64,000 nt of DNA, taken from the NCBI GenBank assembly GCA_963575745.1, contig CAUYUJ010003636.1, positions 184,001 to 248,000 on the forward strand. The letters are read 5' to 3'. Below, piece after piece: positions 28,851-41,157 of this stretch. Origin of the DNA: Prorocentrum cordatum. Its lineage: Eukaryota > Sar > Dinophyceae > Prorocentrales > Prorocentraceae. The position numbers and the translations under genes are program-made. The notes below the pieces were generated by a model, which had not been told where the DNA came from, searched no databases, and worked only from the letters and a program-made list of their open reading frames with translations. How positions within the stretch are numbered: position 1 is the first letter of the stretch; each line of letters starts with the position of its first letter.

Positions 28851-31100
28851 GAGCCCCCCATCAACCATGCATCGGCCATCGTGCGCACCACGGCATGGTT
28901 TATTGTGAACAAGACGCGACGATGGCTTGTCCAGCAGTGGTTGCAGAGGGCAGATTCGGCGCGACGGCAGGCGTCCATTGGCGCCTGAACACGGGCCGTG
29001 GGGATTTTCGCGGTGGACCGGAGCGAGCGGGGTAGTGCAGCGGGGGAGCGTGGCGCGCGCCCCAGGTGGGCTGCTCGCCGCGCGCGCGTTGCGTGCCGTG
29101 CGCTATCCATGATGGAGAAATGTTCGTGCTGGCCTGCGCGCAGGAAAACGACCTTGGTGGTGGCAGCGTTGGCTATGGGGCTAGCATGAGGGACCGCATG
29201 TTAGCAGATGGGGTCGGCCAGGGGCGCGCGCTTGATTGGGCCAGGCTGTGGCGCGCGCGCGTGGCGGGCCTTGCGCTGCTCGCTGGACATGAAGCGATGT
29301 TCGGGCCTGGAGAGTAAAGTGGGCGCTGTGCGGTGACCGCCTGGGTTCCGATGTTCACGTGGCCGCATCTCATGTCTAGCGGTTTGGGCCAACGCGCGAT
29401 GCGCTTGGCGGGCGTTGCGTTGTCCACGCCTGGGGAAAGCCGCCATGCTGATGTGAAGACTAGCATGCGCCTGGAGCGGTGGCCGATCGGGCTGCTAACG
29501 GCGCGTTCGTCGCGCACTCGCCGATCGCGTGGTGTCGGCTTGGTCAGCACGTGACGCGCGCGTGGCTGGCCTTGCGTTAGCACCAGTTGGTGCGCAGCCA
29601 CGTGGCCCGAGAAGCTAGAGTGAAGCCCATGCGCGGCCGATGTGACTTCAACATTCGGGTGTGCCCATGACGCGCTATTCTGCTGGGCCAGGTCACGGCG
29701 CGCGAACATCGATGGATTTGCTTGGCCTACAGTCGAGCAGTGGCCATGGTGGCCATGAAGACAAAGTAACACCGTGGGGCTGGCAGGTTTGATGTCGCAA
29801 TTATGGGCGCACGCATACGCGCGCCCCCCGCCCACCCACCCAACGCGCGCACGCGCGCGCGCGCACCCTGCGCAGGCCGAACCACTGACCACGTGCTTGG
29901 ACCACCGCAGCATGTGCGCGCACGTGGTTGGCCCTGGCGCAGCAGCGCCAGGGGGTCGCCATGGTGACCTGGGGGAACGCAGCGGCCCCTAAGCGGTGGC
30001 CAGCGGCCGTCGACATGATCAGCGGCCCATGGCACGCCGTGCGCGGCGCGCGCGCGGTGGAGCCCGCGCCGCCCGCGCTGGGGAAGTCGTCGCGTTGATG
30101 CTGGGATCGGCATGGGCCCTTGCCGATGACCGCAATGGGTTTCAATGGTGGCGCGCGTCCATCGCGCATCATCCAGCTGGGTCGGCACGCGGGGCGAGCG
30201 CGTGGCGGGCGCCAGATGGTCCAAACCCGATGGTTCCCCATGGTGGTTTGCAAGTTGACGCGGGCCAGCAGCGCGGCGCGGGCGTGCGCGATGGGCATTG
30301 CGGTTGCCGCAAATATTTGGATGTCGCCACGTTGGTTTGCGAACGGAAGTGAAGCCGAAACGGTGGCCGACTGGAATCCGAAGTCAACGCCTGCCCGTCA
30401 GACCCCGTTCGGTTGGGCCAGCGCGCGGTGCGCGCGCGTGCGTGATGTGTTCAGGTTTGCCCTCGCCACACACACATTCACATGTCGGCAAGGAAGTGTG
30501 CTATCTCCAGCGGGCCCAGTGAGCCGATTCCAAACTGCGTCTCGAAGTGGCATTGGCGTTCGACAACCACGTGCCAAACATATGGGCGACGCCGCTACGC
30601 GCGCGCGCGCGGCGGGTGCCTTGCCCACAAGGAAGCACCACTGCTTGTTTGGAAACGAATGGGGCCCCTTCGCGGTGGCCGCTTGCAGTTCGCACCGAAC
30701 GCGCGCCCTAGTCATGCCATTGGGTTGGGTCGGCGGACTGCGCGCGCGGGGGCGGTGGCGAGTCCATTGCAGCCTTGCGTCGCTCAACGCCATCGGGCCC
30801 ATGACGAATTACCGTGCACATTGCGTTGGGCAGGGCGCAGTGCGCAGTGTAGTGCGCTGCGTACATGCCCTTGCCATGTCCAGCGCGGCGTGGCGTGCTG
30901 GACTGGGCGTCGGTGGAGCCCGCCAACTTTGGCTGGGAGGTCCGTGGGCCCAGCCCGTCGGGCTACGTTGTCGTATTCTGGGGAATACACGCACGCTTGC
31001 GCAGATTCGTGTCCGCTGACTTGCGCAAAACTATCGTGACGATTGCCAGGTGGCCCCGACACAGGTGCATGGTTGTTGCAAAGGGTTCTAGCGGCACGCA
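28851..31100. repeat. ~155-bp CG-core array (U2)
   Basis: Counterpart of 20326-22560, with cores from about 29077 to 30612. Closer to U3 than to U1 over most of its length. No gene is supported. Confidence 0.5.
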
Positions 31101-31160
31101 CGTTGTTTATACATATATGTGTATAAATATGTACATGTATATTTGGTTTGATAGATCACA
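31101..31160. other. AT-rich palindromic island (U2)
   Basis: TTTATACATATATGTG and ATATGTACATGTATAT as in the other units, with point differences. Confidence 0.6.
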
Positions 31161-32417
31161 GACCAAGTGCGGTTCCACCGCGCGTGTGCCCACGAGATGC
31201 ACGGCCCAGTTGGGCGATGCGAGGTTCCCAACCGAGTAACAAACCTGCTATTCGCGAATGCCGTTCGTTCGCCTAGTGCGCGCGTGCTGCGTTTCTGTCT
31301 TATTGCCGAGGCTGCGACCACCACTGGGTTTGAGCATGTGCACCGCCATTGTAGCACAGTGGTTGCGTACGCGTAGGCGCAATCATCACTGTGTCGTTCC
31401 GTGGCCGTGGTAGTCACGGCAGGCTTGCTTGAGTTGGTCACAGGTTTCGCGCACTGGCGCTCCTGGCAGAGCACGCACATGAAAGCGCCTCATGAAGGCA
31501 ATGCCCATTGTATGTTGAAGCAACCTGCATTTTTCAGCGACGCAGCACAGCACGGACCACGCAGCCCAGCATCGCTTAGCATTTTATCGCACATCATGCC
31601 GGTTGCGTCACATATGACATCACAGAAAACGTTGCATAACACTTGGCCGCTCAACCTTACTAGTGCGACGTCGGTTGTGTCAAGTAGCGCGTTGTGTTAG
31701 CACCTCGTAGGTTGCGCCGCATAGCTTGCACGTCAATCCGCAGATGTACGTTGCGCATGTGAGCGCACCCTCTCATTGCTATTCCTCCTCTTCCTCGCCG
31801 TCCTCCCTCTTCCTCCCCCTCTTCCCCCCGTCCTCCACGTTCCCCCCTCTCCTTTCCCTCCTCCTCGCCCGCCTTTCTCTTCCCGTGGAGCCGTTCGGCC
31901 CGTTCGGCGCCCTTTCGGCGGATGTGGTGTGGCGATAGAAACTATGTTGATGATGGTGGTGATAATGACAATGATGGTGATATGTTTAGCCTCTTCGCCT
32001 GATCAATGACATCTTCACTTAAAGTACTGATCAGCGGGCCAGCTGCTGGACTTAGACTGGGACAGACAAGCAAACTGGGCACAGGCATGCTCAGGTCAAC
32101 ACTTCAAAATCAGGATCGCTCTCTGCGTTGCCTCCTGGTTGCCCAACGTTGCTTGATCACTGTCGTGTGCGAGCGCATTCTGGATGGTTCGACTAATCTG
32201 GTGCAGTTTGGTCTTGAGCTTACACATCCGAATTCAGAGCCGCTTCGACCTGGCCCTCTCAACCGAAAGCTTCATCGCGAGCTGCGCCACCTTCCGCTGG
32301 GCCGAAGGGCTGAGCTTACAGAACCAAACAGGTGGCACCTTGCGGTCAGCTCTCGCGGAGGCGTCTATGTCGACTCTCCAGAAAAATGGCGCTTGAGTCA
32401 AGATGTCTAAAGAATGG
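31161..32417. other. No gene seen (U2)
   Basis: Counterpart of 22626-23904, with a CCTCTTCC-rich tract at 31780-31870. The frame 32006-32410 is nearly the same as 51021-51425, weak support for a short conserved ORF. Confidence 0.35.
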
Positions 32418-33040
32418 TTGCAATGCTGGCGCTGGCACGGTCATGTTGGCGCTGGCACTGTGGCGCTAAAGCGCAAACATATATAGTATTGTTGGTGGTG
32501 TCATTGCTGGCGCTTGCGATGGAACGATGATGCTGGCGATGGCACGGTAATGCTGTCGCTGGCACGGCAACGCTGGCGCTGGCACGGTAAACATGTTGGA
32601 GTTGGTTTTCTTGTCGCTGTCGCTGGCACGGCATTGCTGGCGCCGGCACGGGAAACATGTTGGTGTTGGTTGTATTGTCGCTGTCGCTGGCACGGCAATG
32701 CTGGCGCTGGCACGGTGAACATGTTGGCGTTGGGTTTGTTGGCGTTGTCGTTGGAACGGCAATGTTGTCGCTGGCACGGGAATACTATTGATGCTGATTT
32801 TGTTGGCGTTGTCGTTGGAACGGCAGTGTTGGCGTTGGCACGGTGCAAAGGTTGTTGGATTTGTTGTTGCCGTCGTTGGCACGGCCATGTTTGCTTGGGC
32901 ACGGTAAACATGTTGGCGTTGGTTTTGTTGGCGTTGTCGTTGGCAGGGCAATGTTGGCGTCCGCACGGTGATGTTGATGTTGGCATTGCTGGCGCTGGCA
33001 CGGTGCCCCCGTTGCTTAAGTGGCACGGTGACGTTGGCGC
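32418..33040. repeat. 63-bp higher-order minisatellite (U2)
   Basis: The same word and phase as 23905-24540; the minus strand is open for 199 and 296 codons in two frames. Confidence 0.8.
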
Positions 33041-33426
33041 TGCCACTTGCGTTGCACGAACCCACAGGGAACAGCGAGGGGGAGAGAAGCGAAGTGAGAC
33101 GCGAGGCGGGTTATCAACCGGATCCCCAATCGGCCTCATGAGGATGGTGACCCCATCGGGTGGCATGACCAGACGTCGGCCCGAGGGCCCATGGGGACGT
33201 TGATCCCACAGAGTCAACGATGGTGGGTCCCCAGGGTCGTACAGCAAAATGCCGAGACTGCCCCAGTGATGTTGATGATAACGTTGGATGTTGGTGATGC
33301 TGATGGTGATGATGATGGTGGAGATGCCGATGATAGTCGCCATGGCCCTTGTCATGCTGACATAGGGTCTCGGTGCTGATGGGCACATCATTTTTCATGT
33401 TTTTTTCAATGCATTGCGCAGAGGTT
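33041..33426. other. No gene seen (U2)
   Basis: Counterpart of 24541-24896; holds the GTTGATGATGG run at 33265-33335. Nothing else is visible. Confidence 0.35.
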
Positions 33427-34003
33427 TTATCCAACATCCTCTGCTGCGCATGCGTCCACCTCTGCTGAGGTGGGCTTTCGGTGGCCCGCTTTATCTGCGG
33501 ACTCAAAACGCCAGGCGCAGCCATGCGCCCAAATAATACTGCGCTGCGCGTGGGCCATATCGCTCTGTGCCCACGCGAACAGATCGAAACAGCCTGCACC
33601 TGCCATGGTTGACGTTGCAACAGTGCACACGAACGCCAACTGCTTGCAGGCCAGGTGGTAACATGTGGGTCTCTCTCGTGACCCGCTGGCCCTCGATGAA
33701 ATGCGCACTTGCCTCCGCGCCAGCAAGCAATCCATCTCCCACGGGCGCTGGAGGGGGAACTGCAGGGGCGAGCTCGTCAACCTGCTGGCCGTCATCGCCC
33801 ACGACGTCGTCGTCGCCAGCGACGTCGTCGCCGACGGCGTCATCCTCGAGCGGGATGGGGCCCATGACGGCGTCATCGATGATACCGTCACGCGGTGCAT
33901 CCACACCGTCGCCCCCGACCACGTCATCGAGAATAGCTGGCGCAACAACTTTCAGTTTTTGTTGCAGACATGTCAATAATTGCTGCAACATCATGCTCGC
34001 CAT
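33427..34003 (-). pseudogene. C-terminal part of the large gene (U2)
   Basis: The frame 34003-33503 carries MLQQLLTCLQQKLKV, the Asp-rich stretch and HCCNVNHGRCRLFRSVRVGT, nearly identical to U3. Confidence 0.45.
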
Positions 34004-34018
34004 CTCCTTCCAAGGAGT

Positions 34019-34996
34019 TCAGAATGGCAATGTGCCTGGCAGATTTCTCGCCTGGCACTGCTTTGGACGGATCCTTGAGGAGCAATCGAAAAACGAATCG
34101 GGCTCAGATGATATGAAAGGCTTGGCCCCCTTGTCAAAAAGGGCCTCCAGCGAGAGCAGAGCTAGCAAGTAATGTTTCCTACCAACATGCATGCTACGAG
34201 AATCGTGTGTCACAGCTCCGTCGTACTTCTCATACGCAACAACTTGGGCACGCGATGACCACCCAAGTGCCTCGAGATGGTCCAACAGAGACAGCGTGGG
34301 CCATTGCACTCTGGAGCCAGTAGGCGCTGCAAACCGAGGCTCACAATAAATCCAAGCAGCCTTAAATATCGCTTGGCACTGCTTGCCATTCCTGGACAGT
34401 TGCCTGCCATTCCTTCAAATTCTGTCTACACTCAAACCGACGCATCATGAATTCAAAGAAATCGAAGGCCCTGGATCCTGGGACAGGATAATGGTGCACA
34501 ACATCGGACCCCCCAAAATGGGGGTTTACCAACCCATCATCGCTCCAAAAATTGCACAGGTATAACGAAGGAGTCCGTGTCGTGGCTTGCGTGCATACAG
34601 TTTTGCACAAGTTTTTTGCGGGGCCTTCAAGCTCAACACCTGCATGTGCACGCATGGAGGCTCGTCAACTTCGTCGTCACCATGGCATTGGAACGCATCG
34701 TAGCCGTACTGCACAAGCAATTTGTGCAGATATTCTGCAAGCTAGCTCGCCTCTCCGACAGCAAATCCTTCGACGTGCTTGTTCTTGGGACCCCGCCGTG
34801 GCGCACCACCGCCACCGCCACCGCTACCTCCTCCTCCTCCTCCTCCATCGTGTGGCTCATCATCCTCTGGGCCCCTACTTCCTTCGTCCAGATGTCGCCT
34901 ACTCAGAGCCGTCTCCCTCTGATGTCCACCTGAGCTCGGCCCTGTACCGGCATCGCCACCGCCCTTATTTTTTTTTTTTTTTTTTTTTTTTCCCAA
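34019..34996 (-). pseudogene. Middle part of the large gene, broken (U2)
   Basis: Four short frames (34309-34019, 34410-34210, 34655-34362, 34996-34742) together match one continuous stretch of the 688-residue U3 ORF. Breaks come from small indels and a partly duplicated WQAVPSDI/EWQA region near 34385-34420. The upstream limit is a T24 run. Confidence 0.55.
34968..34991. repeat. Homopolymer T24, U2 only
   Basis: Twenty-four T are inserted in the large gene where U1 and U3 have coding sequence (near the MAAPASAPG region). Confidence 0.75.
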
Positions 34997-35045
34997 CTAG
35001 AGCCCGGCGCGCTTGGGGGGCTGGGCCATGCCATGTCGCATCAGC

Positions 35046-36152
35046 TCAAGTGCGTTGCCGTGTAGTTCTGGCATAGCTCGAGATCGGTTTCAGGCGCGAT
35101 GGCGACCATGAGCGTAGAAGATGCCCTTGGCGCTGGTTGCAGTATGACTTAGCGTTTGGACAGTTCGTGTCGAGATTTACGTTATAGGCGCTCAGAAACC
35201 CACGGATGTCCTCAAGATTATGGTCGAGCCTGATGGAACTGGCGATCCAAGGAAAGGTGCCCCGCCGAGCTCGCAAGTGGTGGTGCCTAGCCACGGCATG
35301 GGGGCCCTCGGCAACAGTGTCATCCAAAGGTGCAAATCGAATGGAATCGATTTCTGCCTCCAGCTGAGGGCTGATGTTTTCCCCCCTCTCGTTGATGTTA
35401 TCTACTGCAGCACGCAATGGCGACCCTGGTCTCATGATGGCCAGAGTCACGGAATCATGGCAACATTGCGGATGCGCATTGAACAAGTCAATGCATCTTG
35501 ATTTCATGCCAGGCGTATGCAACCTCCCCAAGATGTAAGGTAGATCGTTCAAGAATTTGAGCTTCAAGGACCCGGGGGCGAACGTGCTCCTCGCCAAGCC
35601 TTGGGCTTGGCGCAACAGTTGCTGGTCGGGGCCGAACCTGCCCCCCATCCAAGCATTGGCCTCGTTCAGCCCAGCCCTCAACTTAGACATGCCGTACTCG
35701 AAAGCAAAGCCTAGCACGCAACCAGATCGAGTGCAATTGATGGCCTCACCAGAATCCCACAGATGACGATGGCAGGGGCAGTACCCTGCAAAACGGATTA
35801 GATCATTGAGCCACGAATTGAACCACATCACGACTTGGAATTGGAAGGTGAACGATTGACAACTCATGGCCCCAAGAACTATATCCAGACGGGTTTTGTC
35901 ACGAATATCCCCAAATGCAGCTCTGGTGATGTGGCCCCTGGCCGGCCAAATGAAACCGTCCAAGCAGGTCAGCACATGATAAAGTTTCTGCCACCTCCAC
36001 TCCGCAAAACTAGGCACATTCGACACCGATCCCACAAGAGCAGCTAGACCATGCAGTCCGTGTGCTCTCCAGTGCGTCTCTAAAGTGTGCCGTGCACCCT
36101 GGGGCGCATATTCATTCACATGCACGCACGCACCTAGTTGTATATGTCCCAC
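35046..36152 (-). pseudogene. Upstream part of the second exon-like ORF of the large gene (U2)
   Basis: 368 codons matching the first half of the U3 688-residue ORF: HVNEYAPQGARHTLETHWRA, VGSVSNVPSFAEWRWQKLYH, CPCHRHLWDSGEAINCTRSG, LRAGLNEANAWMGGRFGPDQ, LRAAVDNINERGENISPQLE. The frame is lost near 35110. The sequence just before HVNEY differs in length by 2 bp from U3, so the conserved reading begins about there. Confidence 0.55.
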
Positions 36153-36690
36153 CTCCTACTCCTACTTCGTACTCCTACTTCTTACCTCCTGCCTCCAACC
36201 TCATCCCACCTCCTACATCCTGCTTCCTACTCCCCCCTCCCGCCTCCCACTGGCCTCGGAGATCCTTCGTCCTACCAGCTTCGAGGTGCATGCCAGTTGC
36301 AGTCTGCATCATATGCCACTCCTACCTCCCACGCCGTGCGTCTCACCTCGTCTGGTCTGTTCCCCTCCTGTCTCGTACCTCCTGCCTTCGGCCTCTCACC
36401 GTTTACCTCCGAGACTTCTGCCAACCTCTTGACTCGTTCTTTCTACCTCCTCCTCCTTCCTCGCACCATCGTCCGAGCTCCTACCTCTTATTTCGTACAC
36501 CCTACCTCCTATCTCCTGCCTGCCACCGCGAATGGGCCCCAGGGTTCCCAACGTTTTCAAGGGGCGGCGGAAGGCAGGAGGTAGGAGGAGGGAGGAGGAG
36601 GGGCGTAAGAGGTAGGATGGAGACGCTGGCAATTGGGGGGTGGCGTGGATTCGAATGAATACGAACCTCATCTCTGAAGAGCGGCGCCAA
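36153..36690 (-). other. Intron-like spacer of the large gene (U2)
   Basis: Minus-strand purine-rich sequence with GGAGGTAGG-type repeats (plus strand CCTCCTACTCC) lies between the two conserved reading frames. It corresponds to the U3 spacer that holds T89. ORFs through it are repeat translation. Confidence 0.45.
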
Positions 36691-37101
36691 CGCCTTGATC
36701 CTCACGAGAAAGCGTGGGAACCACACAAGGGTATTACAGCCGCACCTGATAAGATTATCCACCTTGTGCCTCCAGCCAGGAATAACAATGGCACGCGGCA
36801 ACAACAACTGTCGCCTGGCAAGCACAAACTTGGCGCCAAGACACTGATAAAAATCAGGCAGACAGTCGTTCATTTTGGCGACCATGTATTCTGTCCCCAT
36901 ATCGGAGACCACGCCACGCACGCGATCGAGAACTTTGCGCATGACAGTTGCATTGTCGCCAAACACCAAGTGAATCTGCCACAATAGCGCAGCAGTCTTG
37001 GCAAGTGCCGAAAGCTGAGTTCTCATAAGAAGAACTGGGGCAAACATCCTGGAAAGAAACTCTCGGCCTGCAACGCGGACACGGTACGAGGCAGCTTGCA
37101 T
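36502..37101 (-). pseudogene. First ORF of the large gene, 5'-truncated (U2)
   Basis: Residues MQAASYRVRVAGREFLSRMF, LAKTAALLWQIHLVFGDNAT, RGVVSDMGTEYMVAKMNDCL, PDFYQCLGAKFVLARRQLLL and PGWRHKVDNLIRCGCNTLVW match the C-terminal third of the U3 553-residue ORF. Everything upstream, including the DSSPQ motif, is removed by the tandem junction near 37150. Confidence 0.6.
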
Positions 37102-37161
37102 CTCCCAGTCCTCTGCCTTGCCGTGACTGGAACATCAACATACTGGTTAGAGTGCATGCGA

Positions 37162-37609
37162 CCCTTCGAGCCCTTCGTGCACTCGAACAGTGCCCTGCGA
37201 CCTGCCCTGCGCATGTCGTCGCCCTCTCGCTGGCCGCTCATGAGGTCCATTCTCTCGAGGAGGGTGTCCAGCCAGCGGGGCCCGCAAAGCGCGTTCTCGC
37301 TGATGTCCCCGAACTTCGCCTGCATCGCCCAGTCGAACAGCTTCAAGAAACGTTCCGACCGTCTCCACAGCTGCACGTCAGCGTTGCGATTCCACCGCTG
37401 GATCGCCTTCTTCCACAGGCGGTAGTGGCCCCATCCCGGCCAGGTGGGCGGGTCTGAGTATTCACCTTCTGACCAGCCGCCCTCGTTCCAGTTGTGGCTC
37501 CTCCAGCCGCCCTTGTCGTCGTCCTGCCAGTCGGAGTCCCTGACGCCGTCTCGCTTGGCGCCCTGCTGCTGTCGGCCCCCGGGGCCTGGCTAGGCACTCT
37601 CCAGGCCAC
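37162..37609 (-). pseudogene. Copia gag N-terminal region, 3'-truncated (U3)
   Basis: Identical or nearly so to 9397-9844 (PGWGHYRLWKKAIQRW, MQLWRRSERFLKLFDWAMQA, MSGQREGDDMRRAG). It runs into foreign sequence after ECTKGSKG; no knuckle, protease or pol follows. Confidence 0.75.
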
Positions 37610-37800
37610 CTTTGCAGGTTAAGGGTACTTTCCCGTCAATGGGATGGCGCGCTGTGAACTCGGCGGTGGTTCATGGATTGCTTAAGGTTTGTTCCCGTGG
37701 TTTTAGGTTGGGTTTCGCCCAACCCCCCAGGCTTATGGTTTCAAATCGGTGGTTTATGCGATCTTGGCGTTTGCCAAGACGCATGCACGGTTGAAGGTCA
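37610..37800 (-). promoter_or_regulatory. Retroelement leader copy (U3)
   Basis: Copy of 9845-10035, including CCATTGACGGGAAAG on the minus strand. Confidence 0.45.
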
Positions 37801-37939
37801 TATCACAAGGCACGCCAGCTATACGCTTGGCAACGCTCCGCTACCACACGCAAGCTTGACCGCGGTGCCGAGAGCAAGAAAACGATGGCAGCAACTATAA
37901 TCTCAGGTCCCGCGGTAGCGCGGAGATGTACTTGAACGG

Positions 37940-37961
37940 TTCGAGCAAAAATGGCCACGGA
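37940..37961 (-). other. Relict DinoSL, inner copy (U3)
   Basis: Copy of 10175-10196 with one further change (GGCTCG has become TGCTCG on the minus strand). Confidence 0.6.
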
Positions 37962-38201
37962 AGGAGCTGGTGGGATGAGCGGGAAGAGGCGGTGGGGGAA
38001 ACGAAGTTTGATAAGGAGGGGCAAGGATATGACATCGGGATGAGTAGAATGGGAGGGGAGGGGGAACGAGGGGCAGGAGGACGAGGCTGTGGAGTAGGAG
38101 GGATTTTCCGCATTGGTAGAATGGTTGTCCCCCCCTTCCCAAATGCCCCGCAGGACACTGGGAAAAGAGAACAAGGAGGGGGCTAGCGGACGGCGACAGC
38201 G

Positions 38202-38225
38202 CTTGAGCCAATATGGCAACAAGGA
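38202..38225 (-). other. Relict DinoSL, outer copy (U3)
   Basis: Copy of 10438-10461, unchanged: GCCATATTGGCTCAAG on the minus strand. Confidence 0.65.
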
Positions 38226-39544
38226 GGGAGAGGAGGGGGAGGAGGAGGAGCAGCAGGAGGAGAAAGCAGACGGGGTAGGAGAGAGCAGAGCGAGGATGAG
38301 GAGCAGGAGGGGGAAGAGGAGGAATATTCATTCCAGCGGGTGGCCCTGTCATCCAGAGCAAACTTCGACGAAACGGCCGAGCCACCTGGCTCGAAAACAG
38401 GTGCGAGCGGCGCATCGTCTTCTTTGTTGCTTCCTCCTTCCTGCCTCATTCCTCCTCCTACCTGCCTTCCCCTCCTACCTCCTCCTTTACCTCCCCCTCC
38501 TGAACCCCCCTCCTTCCTCCTCCCTCCCTGTTGCTCTTTACTTCTTGTCGTCGTCCTCTTCTCCTTCAGCTTCCTCCGAGTGATCCCTCTCTTCCTCCTC
38601 CTCCTCCTCCTTCTCCGCCTCCTCGTGCGGCGCGCCGCTCGAAAAAGGTAGTGTGGCGGCCTATAGGCCCAACATCACTGTGAAGCGGCCCAACGCCGCT
38701 GCCCTCTCCTTGTACATGGATGACCCCGCGGCCTGCGCCGCGAGGTACTCTGTGTTGTAGTTCGAAATCGCACGAGCCACATCCTGGCTGACCGCCTGGA
38801 TGGGGGAGGGAAGATGAGGAGGTCCGCCTCATCGTCGACCCCCTCCTCATGGTCCGCCTCCTCATCCTCCTCACCATCACCTTCATCATCTAATTCCTGA
38901 TCCGCTTCATCACCCCCTTCCTCATCTAAGTCGTGATCCGATCCATCCCTACCGCCCCCACCCGCATCATCATCATCCCCCTATGCCCTGCCATCGTTGC
39001 CATCATCGTCATCATCGTAAACACCTCCTTCCGCCGATCCCGTCCTCGTCATCCACGCCCGCGCGACCCTATCATCTTCCCCTATAGCCGAATCGTGTTC
39101 TTGATCATCGTACGCGTCATCGTCATTCTTGTCTTCGTGATATTCGTAGTCATGCAGGTCATCCTCATCAACGTCCTAGCCTGCCTCATCCTCACCATTC
39201 GCCTCACAGTCTTTCCCTCATCCCCTGTAGTTTTTCAGCGCCATCTCATTATCCCTAGGTTATCCTCAGTCTCGTCGTCATCCTAATGGGTTGATTCCTG
39301 ATCCAGACTACCATCTTCATGAACGTCCTATGCCTCATTTTCATGTTGTCCGAAAACCCATCCTCGTTCATTGTCTGATCGATCCTCCTCCTCCTTCTCC
39401 TCTTCCTCCCCCTCCTTATGCTCGTCCGCCCTCAACTCCCGCCTCATCTTCCCTCCTCCTCCCTCTTCCTTGGCCCTCGTCCCTTTGCCCCCTAGGAGCG
39501 GCGGGTGAAGGGGAAGGAAGAGAAGGAGGATGAGGGCGAGAGGA
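38226..39544. repeat. Low-complexity tracts (U3)
   Basis: Copy of 10462-11786: GGA-rich, then CCT-rich, then CATC/CCTC-rich. No gene is supported. Confidence 0.55.
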
Positions 39545-40232
39545 TCAATGGTCAGGGCGGGGTAACTCAGGCCGGAGGAGGAGGAGGACTCGCTGGTTTG
39601 GGTCGGAGGAAGTGGAAGATCGAGGATGGGAGGGGGCAGGAGGAGGAGGAGGAGTTCGAAGCACGGCGCCGTCTTGGCGTTCTCCGCGTGGAGCAGCGGC
39701 AGCACGATGAGATGGCTCAGCGGCATCTTCTTGGTATGCTGGAGCTCCAGCGGGCGGTGCAAAGGCATGATCATCGTGCCCCGTGCAGAATCTCACCAAT
39801 CTTCAAATGCATAATCGTCGAGGCCTGGATGCCGTTGCTGCCCTCTTCCGTCTCCGCGAACTTCAAGAACTCCTCGAGCGACGCGCCGTTCTGCAGCACT
39901 GTCGCCGCCTCGTGGCACATGATGCGGGCATCCTTCGCGCGTGCAATCACCATGCACTCGAAGCCCACGAGAGGAACGGACGCTGGACCCCAACGAGGGC
40001 AATCGGCCTTGATCGTCATCAACCACGGCGATGCACCACCCGTACAGAGCTCGAAGTAGCCGTCGCCCAACGTCTCCACGTCGGTAACCACCCAGTCGCT
40101 CGTCACGCGACCCAGGCAGCCTAGCCAGTTCTGGCCTTTGGTGTTGAATGAGCTGTCGTGAACCTTGATCTTGTTATCGATGGCCTCGGAGTTAGTCTGA
40201 TGATCCTGGATGCGACAATTGCGATTTGCCAT
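39545..40232 (-). pseudogene. Unrecognised protein fragment A (U3)
   Basis: The frame 40232-39771 keeps HDSSFNTKGQNWLGCLGRVT, WVVTDVETLGDGYFELCTGG and GFECMVIARAKDARIMCHEA. The N-terminal ~20 residues present in U1 (FKFTVWNDPNSEVHN) are lost to the deletion near 40200. Confidence 0.5.
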
Positions 40233-40312
40233 TCAGCCTGCAGCAGCTTGATCTGGGCGCCCCCCTCATGGAGCGTCCTTGTCGTCGTCCTTCGCGAGCA
40301 TGGCTTGATGCG

Positions 40313-41157
40313 CTACTCGTATCTCTGCTTGCCGCGTCCGCCCTTCCCGTTGAGATGCCGAAGGCCGTCCAACTGAGTACACGCCTGCTTCTTCGTCTTC
40401 TCGATCTCGTCTATCTTGGAATGAAGCCTAGCAGAATACCCGGCGAAGCTCGACTTGTTGCAGTCAGCACCGAGCCTCGACATCTTCCTGAATCTCCTGC
40501 GCAATACTGCTGATGCTCTTGATCAGCTCGTCGGTCGGCATGTCAAGGTCTTTCTGCGCCTCGTTGCCCACGGCGTCGCTGGCGGCCCTGAGCTGACACA
40601 CGTAGCCCGACCCAGTAGCCATGAAACCGAGCCTCGACATCTTCCTGAATCTCCTGCGCAATACTGCTGATGCTCTTGATCAGCTCGTCGGTCGGCATGT
40701 CAAGGTCTTTCTGCGCCTCGTTGCCCACGGCGTCGCTGGCGGCCCTGAGCTGACACACGTAGCCCGACCCAGTAGCCATGAAACCAGCGTGCACGTGGGG
40801 CGCCATCTCACTCCAGTGCCGCTTCACCTCCATGAACACGACGGGCTCCATCTTCTCGATGTCCTCCAGCGTCGGCGCGACGCGCCCCCCGGTGGCGTCG
40901 TCAATGTTGATATCCGACTTGGGTTTGAAGAGCTTGGTCTTGCCGCCCTTCTCAGACGGCGCCCCCTTCTTCAACTTCGCGCCGTCCTTGCTTGTGTCTG
41001 GGGCCTCAGCTCCCCGAAGCGCCTCGCGAGGCGACGTCGCCACACCGACCGTGGAGGCGTCCAAGGTGTCCACGCTGTCGGCCCTGGAGCGGCTGTCGCC
41101 GAAGGTCAGGTAGTGCTCGGCTGAGCGGGCGTTGGTCGGAACATGCGACGGCGGCAT
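40313..41157 (-). pseudogene. Unrecognised protein fragments B and C with internal duplication (U3)
   Basis: Fragment B is shortened (40504-40313). Fragment C (41157-40543) is followed by a second copy of its last ~50 codons because of a 157-bp tandem duplication; 157 is not a multiple of three, so the second copy is out of frame. Confidence 0.5.
40471..40784. repeat. 157-bp direct tandem duplication (U3 only)
   Basis: The block starting CGAGCCTCGACATC at 40471 recurs at 40628 without visible change. U1 has it once (12874-13030). Confidence 0.85.

Larger units (their letters stand above)
27937..37150. repeat. Tandem unit U2 (right half)
   Basis: Matches U3 from 47050 to about 56165 and stops there; at 37162 the left end of U3 begins in gag. 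About 20 bases between 37143 and 37161 match neither end clearly and look like junction filler. Confidence 0.85.
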
